Source: Sceloporus undulatus
Lineage: Eukaryota; Chordata; Lepidosauria; Squamata; Phrynosomatidae
DNA length: 64,000 nucleotides
Direction: 5' to 3'
Assembly (NCBI RefSeq): GCF_019175285.1
Contig: NC_056527.1
Location: 113,098,742 to 113,162,741 of the forward strand
Part shown: positions 43,001-52,292 of the stretch, in pieces
Layout: every line of letters starts with the position of its first letter
Position numbering within the stretch: the first letter of the stretch is position 1
Notes under the pieces: model-generated
Database searches by the model: none
Seen by the model: the letters and a program-made list of their open reading frames with translations, nothing else
Told to the model about the DNA's origin: nothing
Made by a program: the position numbers and the translations under genes

Positions 43001-46000
43001 AATGGATTTCCATGACTGAGTGGGGATTCAAACCCTGGTCTCTAGAGTCCATCATAATTAATTACATCTCTCTTAAATAAATGCCTTGGAAGGCACTCTG
43101 AATGGTATTTGGTTTAACAGATACTAATAAGCATGTAACAGAAATTGCTGCAAAGTTCTTTTTCTCTGCTGGTAAGATTAATAAAATTATGATTCAGACA
43201 CATATGTCATACTTTGTCTCCCTTTTAATTATACTAAGTAATTAAAATGTCAAATAATTACTGAATTGATGTATCTTCTGTCTGTTTTAAATTGTTTACT
43301 TTTTGTATTGTGTTTTGCATGAAGGATATCTGATGTTTTAAAGCTTTGTGATTGCAAAATAAATCTTAGATTGGATAAAATAATGGGAGAGAAGCAGAAA
43401 CAGACAATTCAATAGGGCTGGAAGGGAGTCCAGGTTTTACAACACCTTCTCTTGGATTAAAGAGCTGTCAAGGGTATTTGACTTTGGAATGAACATGAAG
43501 AAACAGTGTCTATGTCCAGCAACATCTATGCTGACATTGCTGGACTACAGTTCCCATGATCATTGGCTGCACTCACCGGAAGTGCAGCTTCCTACAGGGC
43601 CGCTCAGCATCATTGGCCTTCATGCACTCCTCCTTGGTTCCGTAGTCACAGAACTCTTGCACTTGGGCCCGGCCCCGTGAGCGGAACTTCTCCACAATGG
43701 ACTGCTCCTTGGCCGTGGTTGTGTTCAGCAGCTCCAGGATCTCCTGGCTCACCTGGGAGGTAAGAATGCAGAGTGCTGATTGGAGGAAAGGAGGATTTGC
43801 AAGGAAGCTGTGGTTTTCACAACATTTAGGGACCAAGGTTCTAGCCCTCATGGTAGCCTCTTTTGGTCTTCATTCATGTTCTTACTGTTGTGTGCTTTCA
43901 AGTCGACTTTGACTTATGGTGGCTCCGTCCTAGGATTTTCTCAAATCTTGGACTTATTCCAAGATTTGCCACAGCCTTCCTTTCCAAGGCAGAAAAAGTG
44001 TGACTTGTCCAAGGCTACCCAGTGGGTTCAGTGGGTTTTCAGGGCTGAGTGAGGATTTGAATCCTAGTCTTCCAGAATCCTACTCCAATACTCAAACCCT
44101 TACACCATGCTGGGTCTCTCCTATTCATACTAACTGCTCATATGTTTTAAGCACAGCTCCATCATGCTTATGCCCAGAAGTAGATGAAAGGCCTTCCCTT
44201 CATCTCAAATGCCACTGCTGTGCCTTGGAGGAAGACAAGAAGAGGCAATATCTGCTGGGCTCAATCTCCCTTCCACTGCCACCCTCTTTTCCTTTTGTTT
44301 CATGTCTTAATTAGATTGTAAGCTTGAGGACAGAGAACTGTTCTGTTGTTATTTTACTTGTAAAGCGCCATATACAGCGATGGTGAGATAGAAAATGACA
44401 ACAATAATAATATTAAAGGTTAAGCAGGCCCTTCTTTTTTTAGTGTTGGAGTCTGGAAAGTTGTAGTTAATGTTTAATGTGTTGTTTTTTGGCAGTACCA
44501 AGGTGAAGCACAAGATAGGAAGTGTAGCCCTCCAGATGTTGGACTGCACTTTCACCATTCCACACTACAAAGGCTGGCGGGAGTTACAGTTCAACAACAC
44601 CTAGAGGAGTGATGGAGAACCTTTTAGAAGCCGAGTGCCCAAACTGCAACCCAAAACCCACTTATTTATTCCAAAGTGCCATGTCCCTCTGGCTTTCTAG
44701 TAACAAACCCTGGCAAACTCTGTGCTGGGGCGACGGCACATGTGCCCACACGTGCCATAGGTTCGCCATCACTGACCTAGAGGGTCACACAATCCCCAGT
44801 CATCATTTAGGAAAAGGAGCATTTATGCAGAGGATTTAAGGAGAGTTCTGCTGGATCAGATCAAAGGCCTATCTAATTCACTGAATTAATTGACTGAATT
44901 AATTCAGTGTTCTTTTCCAACAGTGACTAATTAGATATCACAGTGGGAAGCCCCCATTCTAGTTATAAATGCAAAGGTGGCGTCCCACTTATGCTCCCCA
45001 TCTACTGGTAATTCAGAGATGTAGATTTTTGTGGGTTTTGTGGGCTGGCTGAAGATGCCAGCCACAGATGCTGAAGAAATGTCAGGAATAAATTCTTCTA
45101 GAACATGGCCATATAGCCTGAAAAACCCACAAAAATTTATGGATGAGGCCATGAAACCCTTTGGGGAAGCCCCATCAGGGAGGAAGATGTTAGAAAGAAG
45201 AAAGGTACTCCACTGCCACCGCCACCAGGATGATGCCTGGCTGCAAGGAAGCTCTTGTCTGTTTGACTGATTCAGCCGAGGAATAGCAGCTCCTCTTACA
45301 CTCTCCAGAGTTTATAGAATATTTAAAGTGAGAGATGTCATAGCAATCTGTAGTTTGAAGTAGTCAATCAGCAAATGGATCATCTTTCTTTGCTGTTCAA
45401 AATACGATACTCTATATTTCATATGGTACTCTATGTACTGTTTCTGTTACTAGAACTAATATACAGACATCCAGATTAATAATCGCTCGTAGTTTGCCCT
45501 CCCCGATGTACTGGGACAAAGCCCTGTACTAACTACTGAATTAAAACTGTTTCTTACATTCTATTTCCCCCACAGGGAAGTCAGCTCAGGTTGCACCGCT
45601 TTGTAGCATTCACCTGTCCACCACTGGATTCAATGTTCTGGGATAAGATGAACTGCATCTCTTGCATTCTAGTGAGCTTTGAAACATAGGGGGTATGGGG
45701 AGACAGAGCTTGGGGAGAAAAATAAATCAATTTTTGCACTTCATTTCCCAGAATGGCCAGCAAGAAGTGATTTTGGGAACTGTAGTCCAAAAATCCCAGC
45801 TTTGCCCAGCATTGCCCTTTCCTACCTTCTTACTCTGCTGCTCCTTTGTGGACTGCTGGCTTAGCAAACTCTCAATCTCCAGGTCCAAATCTGAAGCCTG
45901 CTTGCGCGACTTTTTGGGAGGCTCTCGGAGTGGCTCTGACAGTGCTGAAGCAGAAGGAGAGGCCCCCGGCGTGGATGTGGAAACCCCAATGTCTTGCTCT

Positions 46001-48325
46001 GCTCTCCTCTTCACCCCTCCAGCCCCAACACTTTCCGCTGTTCCCTTCTTCTCAGCCACAGCACCCATCATGGCAGAGAGCTTAGAGTGGTCAGCATAGG
46101 TGACCAGCATGGGTTGGTCATCTTCTAGGAGGAGGCCTCGTTTCACCTCAATCAGCTCCTGGGCAGCAAACTTCTGCAGCAGGCTCTCCACGCTTCTCTG
46201 GGTGACAGGGGTCTCTGGCTGCAGGGGGAAGAACAAACCCGTCAGTGGAGTGCATGAAATCAGACTATCAGCCAGCAGCACCTGGGATGCTGAAATATTT
46301 TCTGGATTTTTGTCTGAATTCCACAGCAGCTATCCAGGATGCTGACCTCGATCCCTCAGTTAGTGCCAAACTCAGGTTTGCATTAGGGTTGACTTAAGTT
46401 GAAAACAACATTCAGGCACAAAACTAACAAGTTGCTTTAGTGTAGGGTGGAAAATCAGGGGGCCCTTGAGATCTGGTTGAACTGAAGCTCCCAGCAGCCT
46501 AGTGAGATGGGCCAATGGTGAGGAATGCTGGGAACTGCAGTTTAGCAACATCTGGAAGATGTTTCTTGGCTCTTTTGATATTACTTCCAATGTGGAAGTG
46601 GTTTTTGAAAACAACACAAACAACCTAAAACCTTACATCTTTGGCCTATGGCAGATCACAGGGGAATAAAAATGGTCCCTCCTAGATACACATGAGGTTG
46701 CCCATGCTGTCACCAAACTTCCAGAGTTGAAAACAGGAGCAGATGAGAAGAAGACACTGACGGGCCTCAAGCAGCATGGCTCCCTTGTTGCTCACCGTTG
46801 AAATGGCATGGCAGATGGACAAAGCATCTGTGGGGAGGGCCAGTCCCAGGTCCGAAAGGTGTTGCAGGAGCTTCTTCTCAAGCTCAGGGTCTGTCACCAG
46901 ATCCCCCGGCTCAGTGGCAGTGCTAGGTGTGACAGATGAAGGCACTGGGCTGTCACTGCGGAAGGGAGGACTGAGGGCCAGCTCCGGGTTCCTTAGGTCT
47001 GGAAGGAGAACAGAAGAAGAAGACACACAATACAGGTTAAGTCTCCCTTATCTGAAATTCCCTGTCCTTGCATTTAAATTTCCAGAAAGCAAAACTTGGT
47101 ATGCAACTCTCAGAAACACACACAACAAGCTTGGCCAAGTACTGCAGCTCCATCTTATGGAATCCTGAGATTTGGAGTTTCACACAATCTTTAGCTTTCC
47201 CTGCCAAAGAGTGCTGGCGCCTCACCAAACTACAAATCCCAGGATTCTCAAGGAGAGAGTGTGGCAGTTCAAGTGGTATCAAAGTGCATTACTTCTACAG
47301 TATATAGATCAATGATTCCCAAACTCTAGCCTTCCAGAGGCTTTGGACTTTAGCTCCCAGAATCCCAGACTACTGGCCAAGATGGCTGAGGCTTCTGGGA
47401 ACTGAACTCCAAAACACCTGGAGGACCAGAATTTGGGAAAACTACCCTGGGATCTGTAGTGTGGCGAGCTACTCATCCTGGTCTGTCAGAGAGCTGTGGC
47501 CCCTCGGCAAGTCCCAGGGTTCTCTAGGATAATGTCACGGCTGTTAAAGTGGTGTCATAGAATCCTAGAGTTGGAAGAGACCCCAAGGGCCCTGAATCAG
47601 TCCAACCTCATTCTGCCATGCAGGAACTCTCAATCAAAGCACCCCTGGCGGATGGCCATCCAGCCACTGCTTAAAGACCTCTATGGAAGGAGACTCCATC
47701 ATACTCAGCATATTCCACTGTCAAACAGCTCTTACTGTCAGGAAGTTCCTCCTAATGTCGAGGTGGAATCTCTTTTCTTGCAATCTGAATCTATTGCTCC
47801 ATGTCCTATTCTCTAGAGCAGCAGAAAACAAGCTTGCTCCCTCCTCAATATGACATCCCTTCAAATACTTAAACAGGGCTATCATATCTCCTCTTAACCT
47901 TCTCTTCTCCAGGATAAACATCCCCAGCTCCCTATGTCTCTCTTCATAAGGCATGGTTTCCAGGCCCTTCACCATTTTGGTCTCCCTCCTCTGGACACCC
48001 TCCAGTTTCTCAGCATCCTTTTTAAATTGTGGTGCCCAGAACTGGACACAGTATTCCAGGTGAGGCCTGACCAGAGCAAAATAGAGTGGCACTATTACTT
48101 CCCTTGATCTAGACACTATACTTCTATTGATGCAACCTAGGATCGCATTGGCCTTTTTAGCTGCTGCATCGCACTGTTGACTCATGTTCAACTGCATTCA
48201 TTCTGCAGCCATGGTCTCCCATGCTCCTCACCCAAGGGTTCCTGCTTCCTCCTCCGCTGCAGCCGCTCCCTCAGCGAGTCCAGCTGCTTCTTGTGAGCCT
48301 GGATGGAGCTCCATGTGTCCGACAT
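36957..48325 (-). CDS. METTL3: METTL3, m6A methyltransferase catalytic subunit (whole coding span, 11 exons)
   Basis: Coding exons in transcript order: 48325-48232, 46998-46796, 46218-45826, 43752-43577, 42541-42325, 41774-41587, 40195-40157, 39562-39454, 38457-38392, 38271-38159, 37068-36957. They sum to 1710 nt, 569 aa against 580 in human, with every junction in phase. METTL3 transfers a methyl group from SAM to adenosine N6 in RRACH RNA, in a nuclear complex with METTL14 and WTAP. Visible are the N-terminal leader helix ([20 protein letters not shown]), a basic KKSRK signal, two CCCH zinc fingers (C265/C273/C283/H287 and C303/C309/C315/H319), the catalytic DPPW at 384-387 and the MT-A70 core through KPKNM. 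The protein is intact. It is shorter than human mainly in the low-conservation linkers. Confidence 0.98.
37069..38158. other. METTL3 intron 10
   Basis: A D-type fold-back at 37640-37770. The rest is unrecognised. Confidence 0.5.
38159..38271 (-). CDS. METTL3: METTL3 coding exon 10
   Basis: Residues 496-532: [20 protein letters not shown] then [17 protein letters not shown], lining the SAM pocket in the family structure. The acceptor is GCCCCACAG and the donor GTAAGC. Confidence 0.97.
38392..38457 (-). CDS. METTL3: METTL3 coding exon 9
   Basis: Residues 474-495, [20 protein letters not shown] then AE, near-identical to mammals. The acceptor is CTGGACAG and the donor GTGAGA. Confidence 0.97.
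38458..39453. other. METTL3 intron 8
   Basis: SINE-like fragment AACCCTGGTCTCCTGAGTTG near 38500 and a family A MITE (38979-39187). No exon. Confidence 0.55.
38979..39187. mobile_element. Fold-back MITE, family A
   Basis: CTACACTGCAAAATTAATGC at the left and GCATTAATTCTGCAGTGTGG at the right. The inner arms are ATGGCTCCATACTATGG and CCATAGGATGGAGCCAT. Confidence 0.85.
39454..39562 (-). CDS. METTL3: METTL3 coding exon 8
   Basis: Residues 437-473, [20 protein letters not shown] then [17 protein letters not shown]: part of the METTL14-facing interface and RNA path in the mammalian structure. The acceptor is ATCCTCCAG and the donor GTAATT, a weak donor. Confidence 0.96.
39563..40156. other. METTL3 intron 7
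   Basis: About 590 bp. A G-rich run near 39575-39597. No repeat or exon is recognised. Confidence 0.5.
40157..40195 (-). CDS. METTL3: METTL3 coding exon 7 (39-nt microexon)
   Basis: Residues 424-436, [13 protein letters not shown], found from the protein motif because it is only 39 nt. The acceptor is CCCACAG and the donor GTGAGT. Both neighbouring junctions need it for phase. Confidence 0.95.
40196..41586. other. METTL3 intron 6
   Basis: Two D-type fold-backs (40425-40525, 40618-40748), a SINE-like fragment near 41200-41330 and a further GGACTACAGCTCCCAGAATT remnant near 41437. No exon. Confidence 0.55.
41587..41774 (-). CDS. METTL3: METTL3 coding exon 6 (catalytic DPPW)
   Basis: Residues 362-423, [20 protein letters not shown] then [24 protein letters not shown] at 384-387 is the catalytic and substrate-adenine motif (395-398 in human). 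The donor is GTATGG. Confidence 0.98.
41775..42324. other. METTL3 intron 5
   Basis: A D-type remnant (about 41830-41920) and a complete Tigger-like MITE (42024-42272) only about 50 bp from exon 5. Confidence 0.6.
42024..42272. mobile_element. Tigger/pogo-like MITE
   Basis: TAGTGGGCCCTCAGTATCCA at the left and GGGGCTGACTGTA at the right, with CCATGGATTCCAAAATCCAT inside. TA flanks. It resembles mammalian Tigger-type repeats in wording. Confidence 0.75.
42325..42541 (-). CDS. METTL3: METTL3 coding exon 5 (zinc finger 2)
   Basis: Residues 289-361. [20 protein letters not shown] then [17 protein letters not shown] holds CCCH finger 2 (C303, C309, C315, H319). It ends DRLFPPQ. The acceptor is CTTTCTAG and the donor GTAACA. 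Confidence 0.97.
42542..43576. other. METTL3 intron 4
   Basis: A D-type fold-back (42705-42822), a minus SINE fragment (about 42960-43050) and AT-rich sequence. No exon. Confidence 0.5.
43577..43752 (-). CDS. METTL3: METTL3 coding exon 4 (zinc finger 1)
   Basis: Residues 231-288, [20 protein letters not shown] onward. It carries CCCH finger 1, C-x7-C-x9-C-x3-H (C265, C273, C283, H287). The acceptor is ACCTCCCAG and the donor GTGAGT. Confidence 0.97.
43753..45825. other. METTL3 intron 3
   Basis: A minus SINE (43888-44118), a TTGTAAAGCGCCATATACAG repeat tail near 44360, a D-type remnant (44520-44610), and a repeat with AGAACATGGCCATATAGCCT (about 45020-45140), which shares its wording in reverse with 1400-1470. 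No exon. Confidence 0.55.
43888..44118 (-). mobile_element. tRNA-derived SINE with ACA tail (minus)
   Basis: TTGTGTGCTTTCAAGTCGAC, TGACTTATGGTGGCTCCGTC, GGATTTGAATCCTAGTCTTC (box B complement) and CAATACTCAAACCCTTACAC. Confidence 0.8.
45826..46218 (-). CDS. METTL3: METTL3 coding exon 3
   Basis: Residues 100-230: [20 protein letters not shown], then [20 protein letters not shown], the KKSRK basic signal, and [18 protein letters not shown] at the end. The acceptor is CCCCCTGCAG and the donor GTAGGA. Confidence 0.97.
46796..46998 (-). CDS. METTL3: METTL3 coding exon 2
   Basis: Residues 32-99, beginning [20 protein letters not shown] and ending [12 protein letters not shown]. The acceptor is CTCCTTCCAG and the donor GTGAGC. 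Confidence 0.96.
47120..47308. mobile_element. Fold-back MITE, family A (left tip missing)
   Basis: CTGAGATTTGGAGTTTCACA against CCAAACTACAAATCCCAGGA, ending GTGCATTACTTCTACAGTAT. Confidence 0.7.
47450..48213. mobile_element. Family A MITE split by a CR1 insertion
   Basis: MITE parts 47450-47555 (ending GTTAAAGTGGTGTCA) and about 48190-48213 (AACTGCATTCATTCTGCAG) rejoin to the family consensus around the CR1. The right edge is about 19 bp from the METTL3 exon 1 donor. Confidence 0.8.
47556..48190 (-). mobile_element. CR1 LINE 3' end (truncated copy 2)
   Basis: On the minus strand it reads [20 protein letters not shown], then [38 protein letters not shown] and [21 protein letters not shown] reading frame of 158 codons is still open, so it is younger than copy 1. 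It ends CTAGGATTCTATGA-like at 47556. Confidence 0.92.
48232..48325 (-). CDS. METTL3: METTL3 coding exon 1
   Basis: Residues 1-31 plus one base of Asp32: [28 protein letters not shown], then EPL. The donor is GTGAGG. The leader helix contacts WTAP in mammals. A MITE/CR1 composite starts within about 20 bp of the donor. Confidence 0.96.
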
Positions 48326-48480
48326 CGTCGCAACCAACAGCTCTGGTAACAAAAACACACAACCGGAAGTGTTTCCGGGGGGACTTGACGTAAAGTGAAC
48401 ACACTTCCGCTTTTGAAGCCGTCAAGTCCTCCGCGAATGAGGGCAGCGGCTGTTCAGAGAAAAGGTGAAGCTTAGGCGGC
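48326..48480 (-). promoter_or_regulatory. METTL3: METTL3 proximal promoter / 5' UTR
   Basis: A CpG-containing stretch directly upstream of the METTL3 ATG has clustered ETS-type sites: ACCGGAAGT at 48362-48370, TTTCCGG just after it, and CACTTCCGC near 48401-48410. No TATA box is visible. An ETS-driven housekeeping promoter is the likely reading. The start site is unknown. Confidence 0.7.
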
Positions 48481-48764
48481 CATCTTTGGAGAGGGCAGAA
48501 TTTCCCTTCTCTTTGCTGCCTTCTTCCTCTACCTGTTACAGATTTCTGAAGGAGGGAAAGAATAAAGCTTGGGACTGGCTGTTCTTTTCCAAGGCTGCTG
48601 CCCCACTGTAGAAATAATGGAAACAGGGCTCCCTTCTAGGGAATTCTGGGATTTGTAGTTTGGGGAGAGGTTTATTGATTTGTTTATTTATTGTTTCATT
48701 TCTGTGCTGCTTTTCTCTCAAGAAGGGACCCTAGGCAGCTCACAGATAAAAATCATTTAAGAAA

Positions 48765-49600
48765 ACACACACACAATTACAATTAAATTAAAATTACAAT
48801 TAAAAATTAGAATAAACATTATAAAAAAATTAAAATAATCTAGTTAAAACAATATAAAATGACAAAAATCACACACACACATATAATATTTATATTATAT
48901 ATATTATACACTATATATATATATATATACACACACACAAAATAAACAGTATAAAATGACATAAAACACACACACATAATATTTATATTATATATATTAA
49001 ACATAATATAAATATTATATATATATATGCACACACACAAATATATATATATATATATATATACAGTATAAAATGACATAAAACATATTATATAATTGTT
49101 TTATGTCATTTTATACTGTTTTAGCTAGATTATAATAATCTAGCTAAAACAATATAATAAATAATAATAAAATAAATATAATAATAATAATAAAATAATT
49201 AAAATAATCTAGATAAATTATATATATTTATTTATATGTATATACATACATATATATATAGTATAAAATGACATAAAACATATATTATGTCATTTTTACT
49301 GTTTTTAGCGAGATTAAAATAATCTCACTAAAACAGTATAATAATAAATAATTAAATAATTAAATTCATCTAGCTAAATAGTATAAAATTACATAAAACA
49401 AATATATACATACATACATATATAGTATAAAATTACATGAACATATACATATATATATAATGTCATTTTATACTGTTTTTAGCTAGATTATTATTTTTTT
49501 GTTTTTAAATTTTTATTGTAATTTTAAAAAATGATTTACACACACACACAAAAGGTATATATACATATCGATCGATCGATAGATAGTTATGTAAGATCAT
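48765..49600. repeat. AT-rich block with repeated and inverted motif
   Basis: TA and CA dinucleotide runs are interleaved with AGTATAAAATGACATAAAAC (near 48840, 48950, 49065, 49260, 49385, 49425). The reverse complement GTTTTATGTCATTTTATACT, adjoining AGCTAGATTA, occurs near 49100, 49285 and 49463. A GATC/GATA run lies near 49567-49585. It can form long hairpins. Confidence 0.8.
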
Positions 49601-49617
49601 TAGCTGTCCTGATTTAG

Positions 49618-49833
49618 GTCCCAAACACACTGCAGAAATAATCCAATTTGAGACCGCTTTAATTTACCTGGATCAACTCTAGGGAATTCTGGGAACTGTA
49701 GTTTTTTGAAACATTTAGCCTCCTCTGTCAAGGAGCTCTGGTGCCACAATGAACTACAATTCCCAGGATTCCCTAGCAGCGAGCCAGAGCAGTTAAAGCA
49801 GTCTCAGACTGGATTATTTGTACGGTGTGTTTT
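49618..49833. mobile_element. Fold-back MITE, family A (complete)
   Basis: CACACTGCAGAAATAATCCA at the left and CTGGATTATTTGTACGGTGT at the right. The inner arms are GGGAATTCTGGGAACTGTAG and CTACAATTCCCAGGATTCCC. Confidence 0.85.
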
Positions 49834-49840
49834 GGACCTT

Positions 49841-50085
49841 AGCTTTCCCTTTCAGAGAGCTCTGGTGCCTCACCAAACTACAAATCCCAGAATTCAATAG
49901 AGGATTGAGCCAGGGCAGTTAAAGTGGTCTCAAACTGGGTTATTTCTGCAGTGTGTTTTGGACCTTTAGCCTTCCCTTACAGAGAGCTCTGCTGCCCTTC
50001 CAAACTACAAATCCCATAGAGGACTGAGCCATGGCAGTTAAAGCGGCATCAAACTGGATTATCTCTGCAGTGTGGCAGGAGCCTG
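49841..50085. repeat. Two tandem right halves of family A MITE
   Basis: Units 49841-49963 and 49968-50085 each run from CAGAGAGCTCTG(G/C)TGCC to ATT(T/A)CTGCAGTGTG with no left arm. With 49735-49833 they form three direct right halves. Confidence 0.75.
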
Positions 50086-50266
50086 AAGGGCGAAACTCCA
50101 AAGTGATTTGTACTCAAGGGTGACCAGATGTTATAAGCTTCCAAGAAAGTTTCCAAGTTCCAGTTCCTGTATTGCTGAAGGGAGAGGGAAAAGTAGTTAA
50201 TGACATCCCTACTGAGAGTAGCCCACTATTAACACTCATTTTACACACTGGGTCTGGGATAGAGAG

Positions 50267-50523
50267 TACAGTGGTACCCCGGGATACGAATGCGCCGCCT
50301 TACGAAATTTCCGGGTTATGAAAAAAATCCATTTAAAAAACTGTTCCGGGTTACGAAGGTTTTTTCGGGTTACGAAAAATTTTTTGGTGCTTTTCGGCGC
50401 TATTTCACACGAAATCGCGGCTTTTCCCCATTAGCGCCTATGGGTTTTTCGGCTTGCGAAGTATTTCGGGTTACGAAAGCGGCGGCGGAACGAATTAATT
50501 TCGTAACCCGGGGTACCACTGTA
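50267..50523. mobile_element. CpG-rich Tigger-like palindromic MITE
   Basis: Ends TACAGTGGTACCCCGGGATA and CCCGGGGTACCACTGTA are inverted repeats with TA flanks. GGGTTACGAA occurs several times. Many intact CpGs (GGCGCTATTTC, AATCGCGGC, AGCGGCGGCGG) suggest a young insertion. Confidence 0.8.
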
Positions 50524-50693
50524 ATGTCTTACCACCTTGTAATGTCACGTGTCTAATTCTTGATTACTCCTTATATTGTAGATCAATGGTGGAGTACTGA
50601 TGCAGAGAAAAAGGCATAGATGGCATGGAATGATCTTGTGGTGTAATCCATTGTAAGTTCTACCCGTATCATTTGGCTACAACTGAGGCTGCA

Positions 50694-50785
50694 TCTGCAC
50701 TGCAGAAATAGCCCAGTTCGACACCACTTTAACTGCCGTGGCTCAATGCTATGGAATTTGGGGAATTGTCATTTTGTGGGAATCA
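50694..50785. mobile_element. Family A MITE, left half
   Basis: TGCATCTGCACTGCAGAAAT to GGGAATTGTCATTTTGTGGG. No right arm follows. Confidence 0.7.
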
Positions 50786-51617
50786 TAATGCTATAATGGT
50801 GTGGTGTGAAAGGGCCCCTTGCGCCAGGCCCAGAACTTGGACGTATTACTCTTTTGGAGTAATTCTCCAATTTGCAATTTTGGAGTAATTCTCCATTCTG
50901 CAATTTGCTAGAGGATTCTGGGAGCTGTAGTCCCCAATAAAGTAATTGATCCAAACTCTGGGGGCCAGTGGGTGGGCTGGTCTTTTGACACCAGAACAGA
51001 ATAAACACATCACCATTAAGTGTCTGGGACTAAATTCTGTCCATAGTAAATTGCAGATTTTTTCCTTTTAAAATACATCTGAGCTTTGGGAAGAGGTTAA
51101 GGGGCAGAGGAGGTTTGCAAAACAGTAGTTTAGGGCTAACTAAAAGGCTGAACGGTGTGGTGATGAATAACAGGAGAGACTAAGCAGAGAGGTGGCGGAG
51201 GGATTAAGTTCTGAGACGGAAGTGCCCCTTTTCCTTTGGAGGGCTGCCATGTTCAAACAGTGACAAAGGAAGGCCTGACCGCATAAGCCACTAAAATAGC
51301 ATTATCCGTAACTGATGAGAAGCCGGGTGGAAGGGTGGGTGGGATGAGCTGCCAAAAAGCATTAGCTGCGGGTTAGGAAGGCCGCTTCTCAGGAGGGTAT
51401 AAAGCTACTGTATTAACTGGGCAGATTTGAGATTTATGTTTGTTTGTTTCTTTTTGGAAGAATCTGGATCCCAGAAGGAGACTAAAACTGGAATTACTGA
51501 ATTATTGAAAACCGATACTTACTTTAAAAAGCACCCAACGTTTCGGCTTCCGTCTTCCTCAGTGATGTCTTTTGGAATAAGGGATTAAAACAGTAAACGG
51601 TCGAATTCTCAAGGTCT

Positions 51618-51777
51618 TAAATCTAATCATGGAAGCTAAGCAAGGTCAGCTCTGCTTAGTACTTGGATGGAAGACCAAGTACAATGGCAAACCCTTCTGA
51701 AGGGAGGCTATGATAGGTTTGTTCACCTTAGGGTCGCCATAAGTCAGAAATGACTTGAAGGTGTGCAACAACAAAAC
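51618..51777 (+). mobile_element. 5S-derived SINE with ACA tail (recombinant)
   Basis: The 5S part AAGCTAAGCAAGGTCAGCTC then TTAGTACTTGGATGGAAGAC is followed by the tRNA-SINE-type tail GGGTCGCCATAAGTCAGAAA and GTGCAACAACAAAAC. Confidence 0.8.
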
Positions 51778-51782
51778 AATAA

Positions 51783-51985
51783 GTCTGATCTTGAGAGTGA
51801 AGCAGGGTCAGCCCTGCTTACTACTTGGATGGGAGACCACCAGTGAATATCAGGTATTGTAAGCTTTCTTGCAGTGGAAGGAATGGTCGAAAGCACCTCT
51901 GAATATTCCTTGCCTAAAAAGATCCTAGGAATTGATGGGGCCACTGTAAGTCGACAGGTGGCTTGAAGGCACATATACACACATG
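51783..51985 (+). mobile_element. 5S-derived SINE
   Basis: GTCTGATCTTGAGAGTGAAG, TACTTGGATGGGAGACCACC and AATATCAGGTATTGTAAGCT follow the 5S layout. The tail is CCTTGCCTAAAAAGATCCTA. Confidence 0.85.
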
Positions 51986-52119
51986 CAAGAATGGAATCTA
52001 GAGAATGTTCACAGGGGCAAGTTGCATTATCCATATACATATTATACATACAATATTTTATGTGCACATACACTCAGAATATTTGGTTGGGAATGTTGGA
52101 TTTCGGCCCCAATAATCCT

Positions 52120-52292
52120 ATGTGGTTGGATTCCCCACTTGGCCATGAAACCCACTGGATGATCTTGGGTAAGTCACAAGCTCTCAGCCTCAGGGGAAGG
52201 CAATGGCAAACTTCCACTAAACAAATGTTGCCAAGAACTCTCCCATGACAGAGTCATCATAGGTTGGGACTTATGTGAAGGCACACAAAAAG
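52120..52292 (+). mobile_element. tRNA-derived SINE (5'-truncated)
   Basis: TTGGCCATGAAACCCACTGG, GCAATGGCAAACTTCC and GTCATCATAGGTTGGGACTT match the SINE body. The tail is GGCACACAAAA. Confidence 0.7.

Larger units (their letters stand above)
46999..48231. other. METTL3 intron 1
   Basis: A Tigger-like fragment (about 47033-47100), a family A MITE (47120-47308), a D-type fold-back (47315-47440), and a second family A MITE split by a CR1 (47450-48213). Nearly all of the intron is transposon-derived. Confidence 0.7.

Noticed and set aside
51783-51870. 5S rRNA-like segment
   Set aside because: The 5S similarity covers only the internal promoter part, with substitutions and a SINE tail. The same holds for 9935-10140 and 59868-60015, so no functional 5S gene is called.
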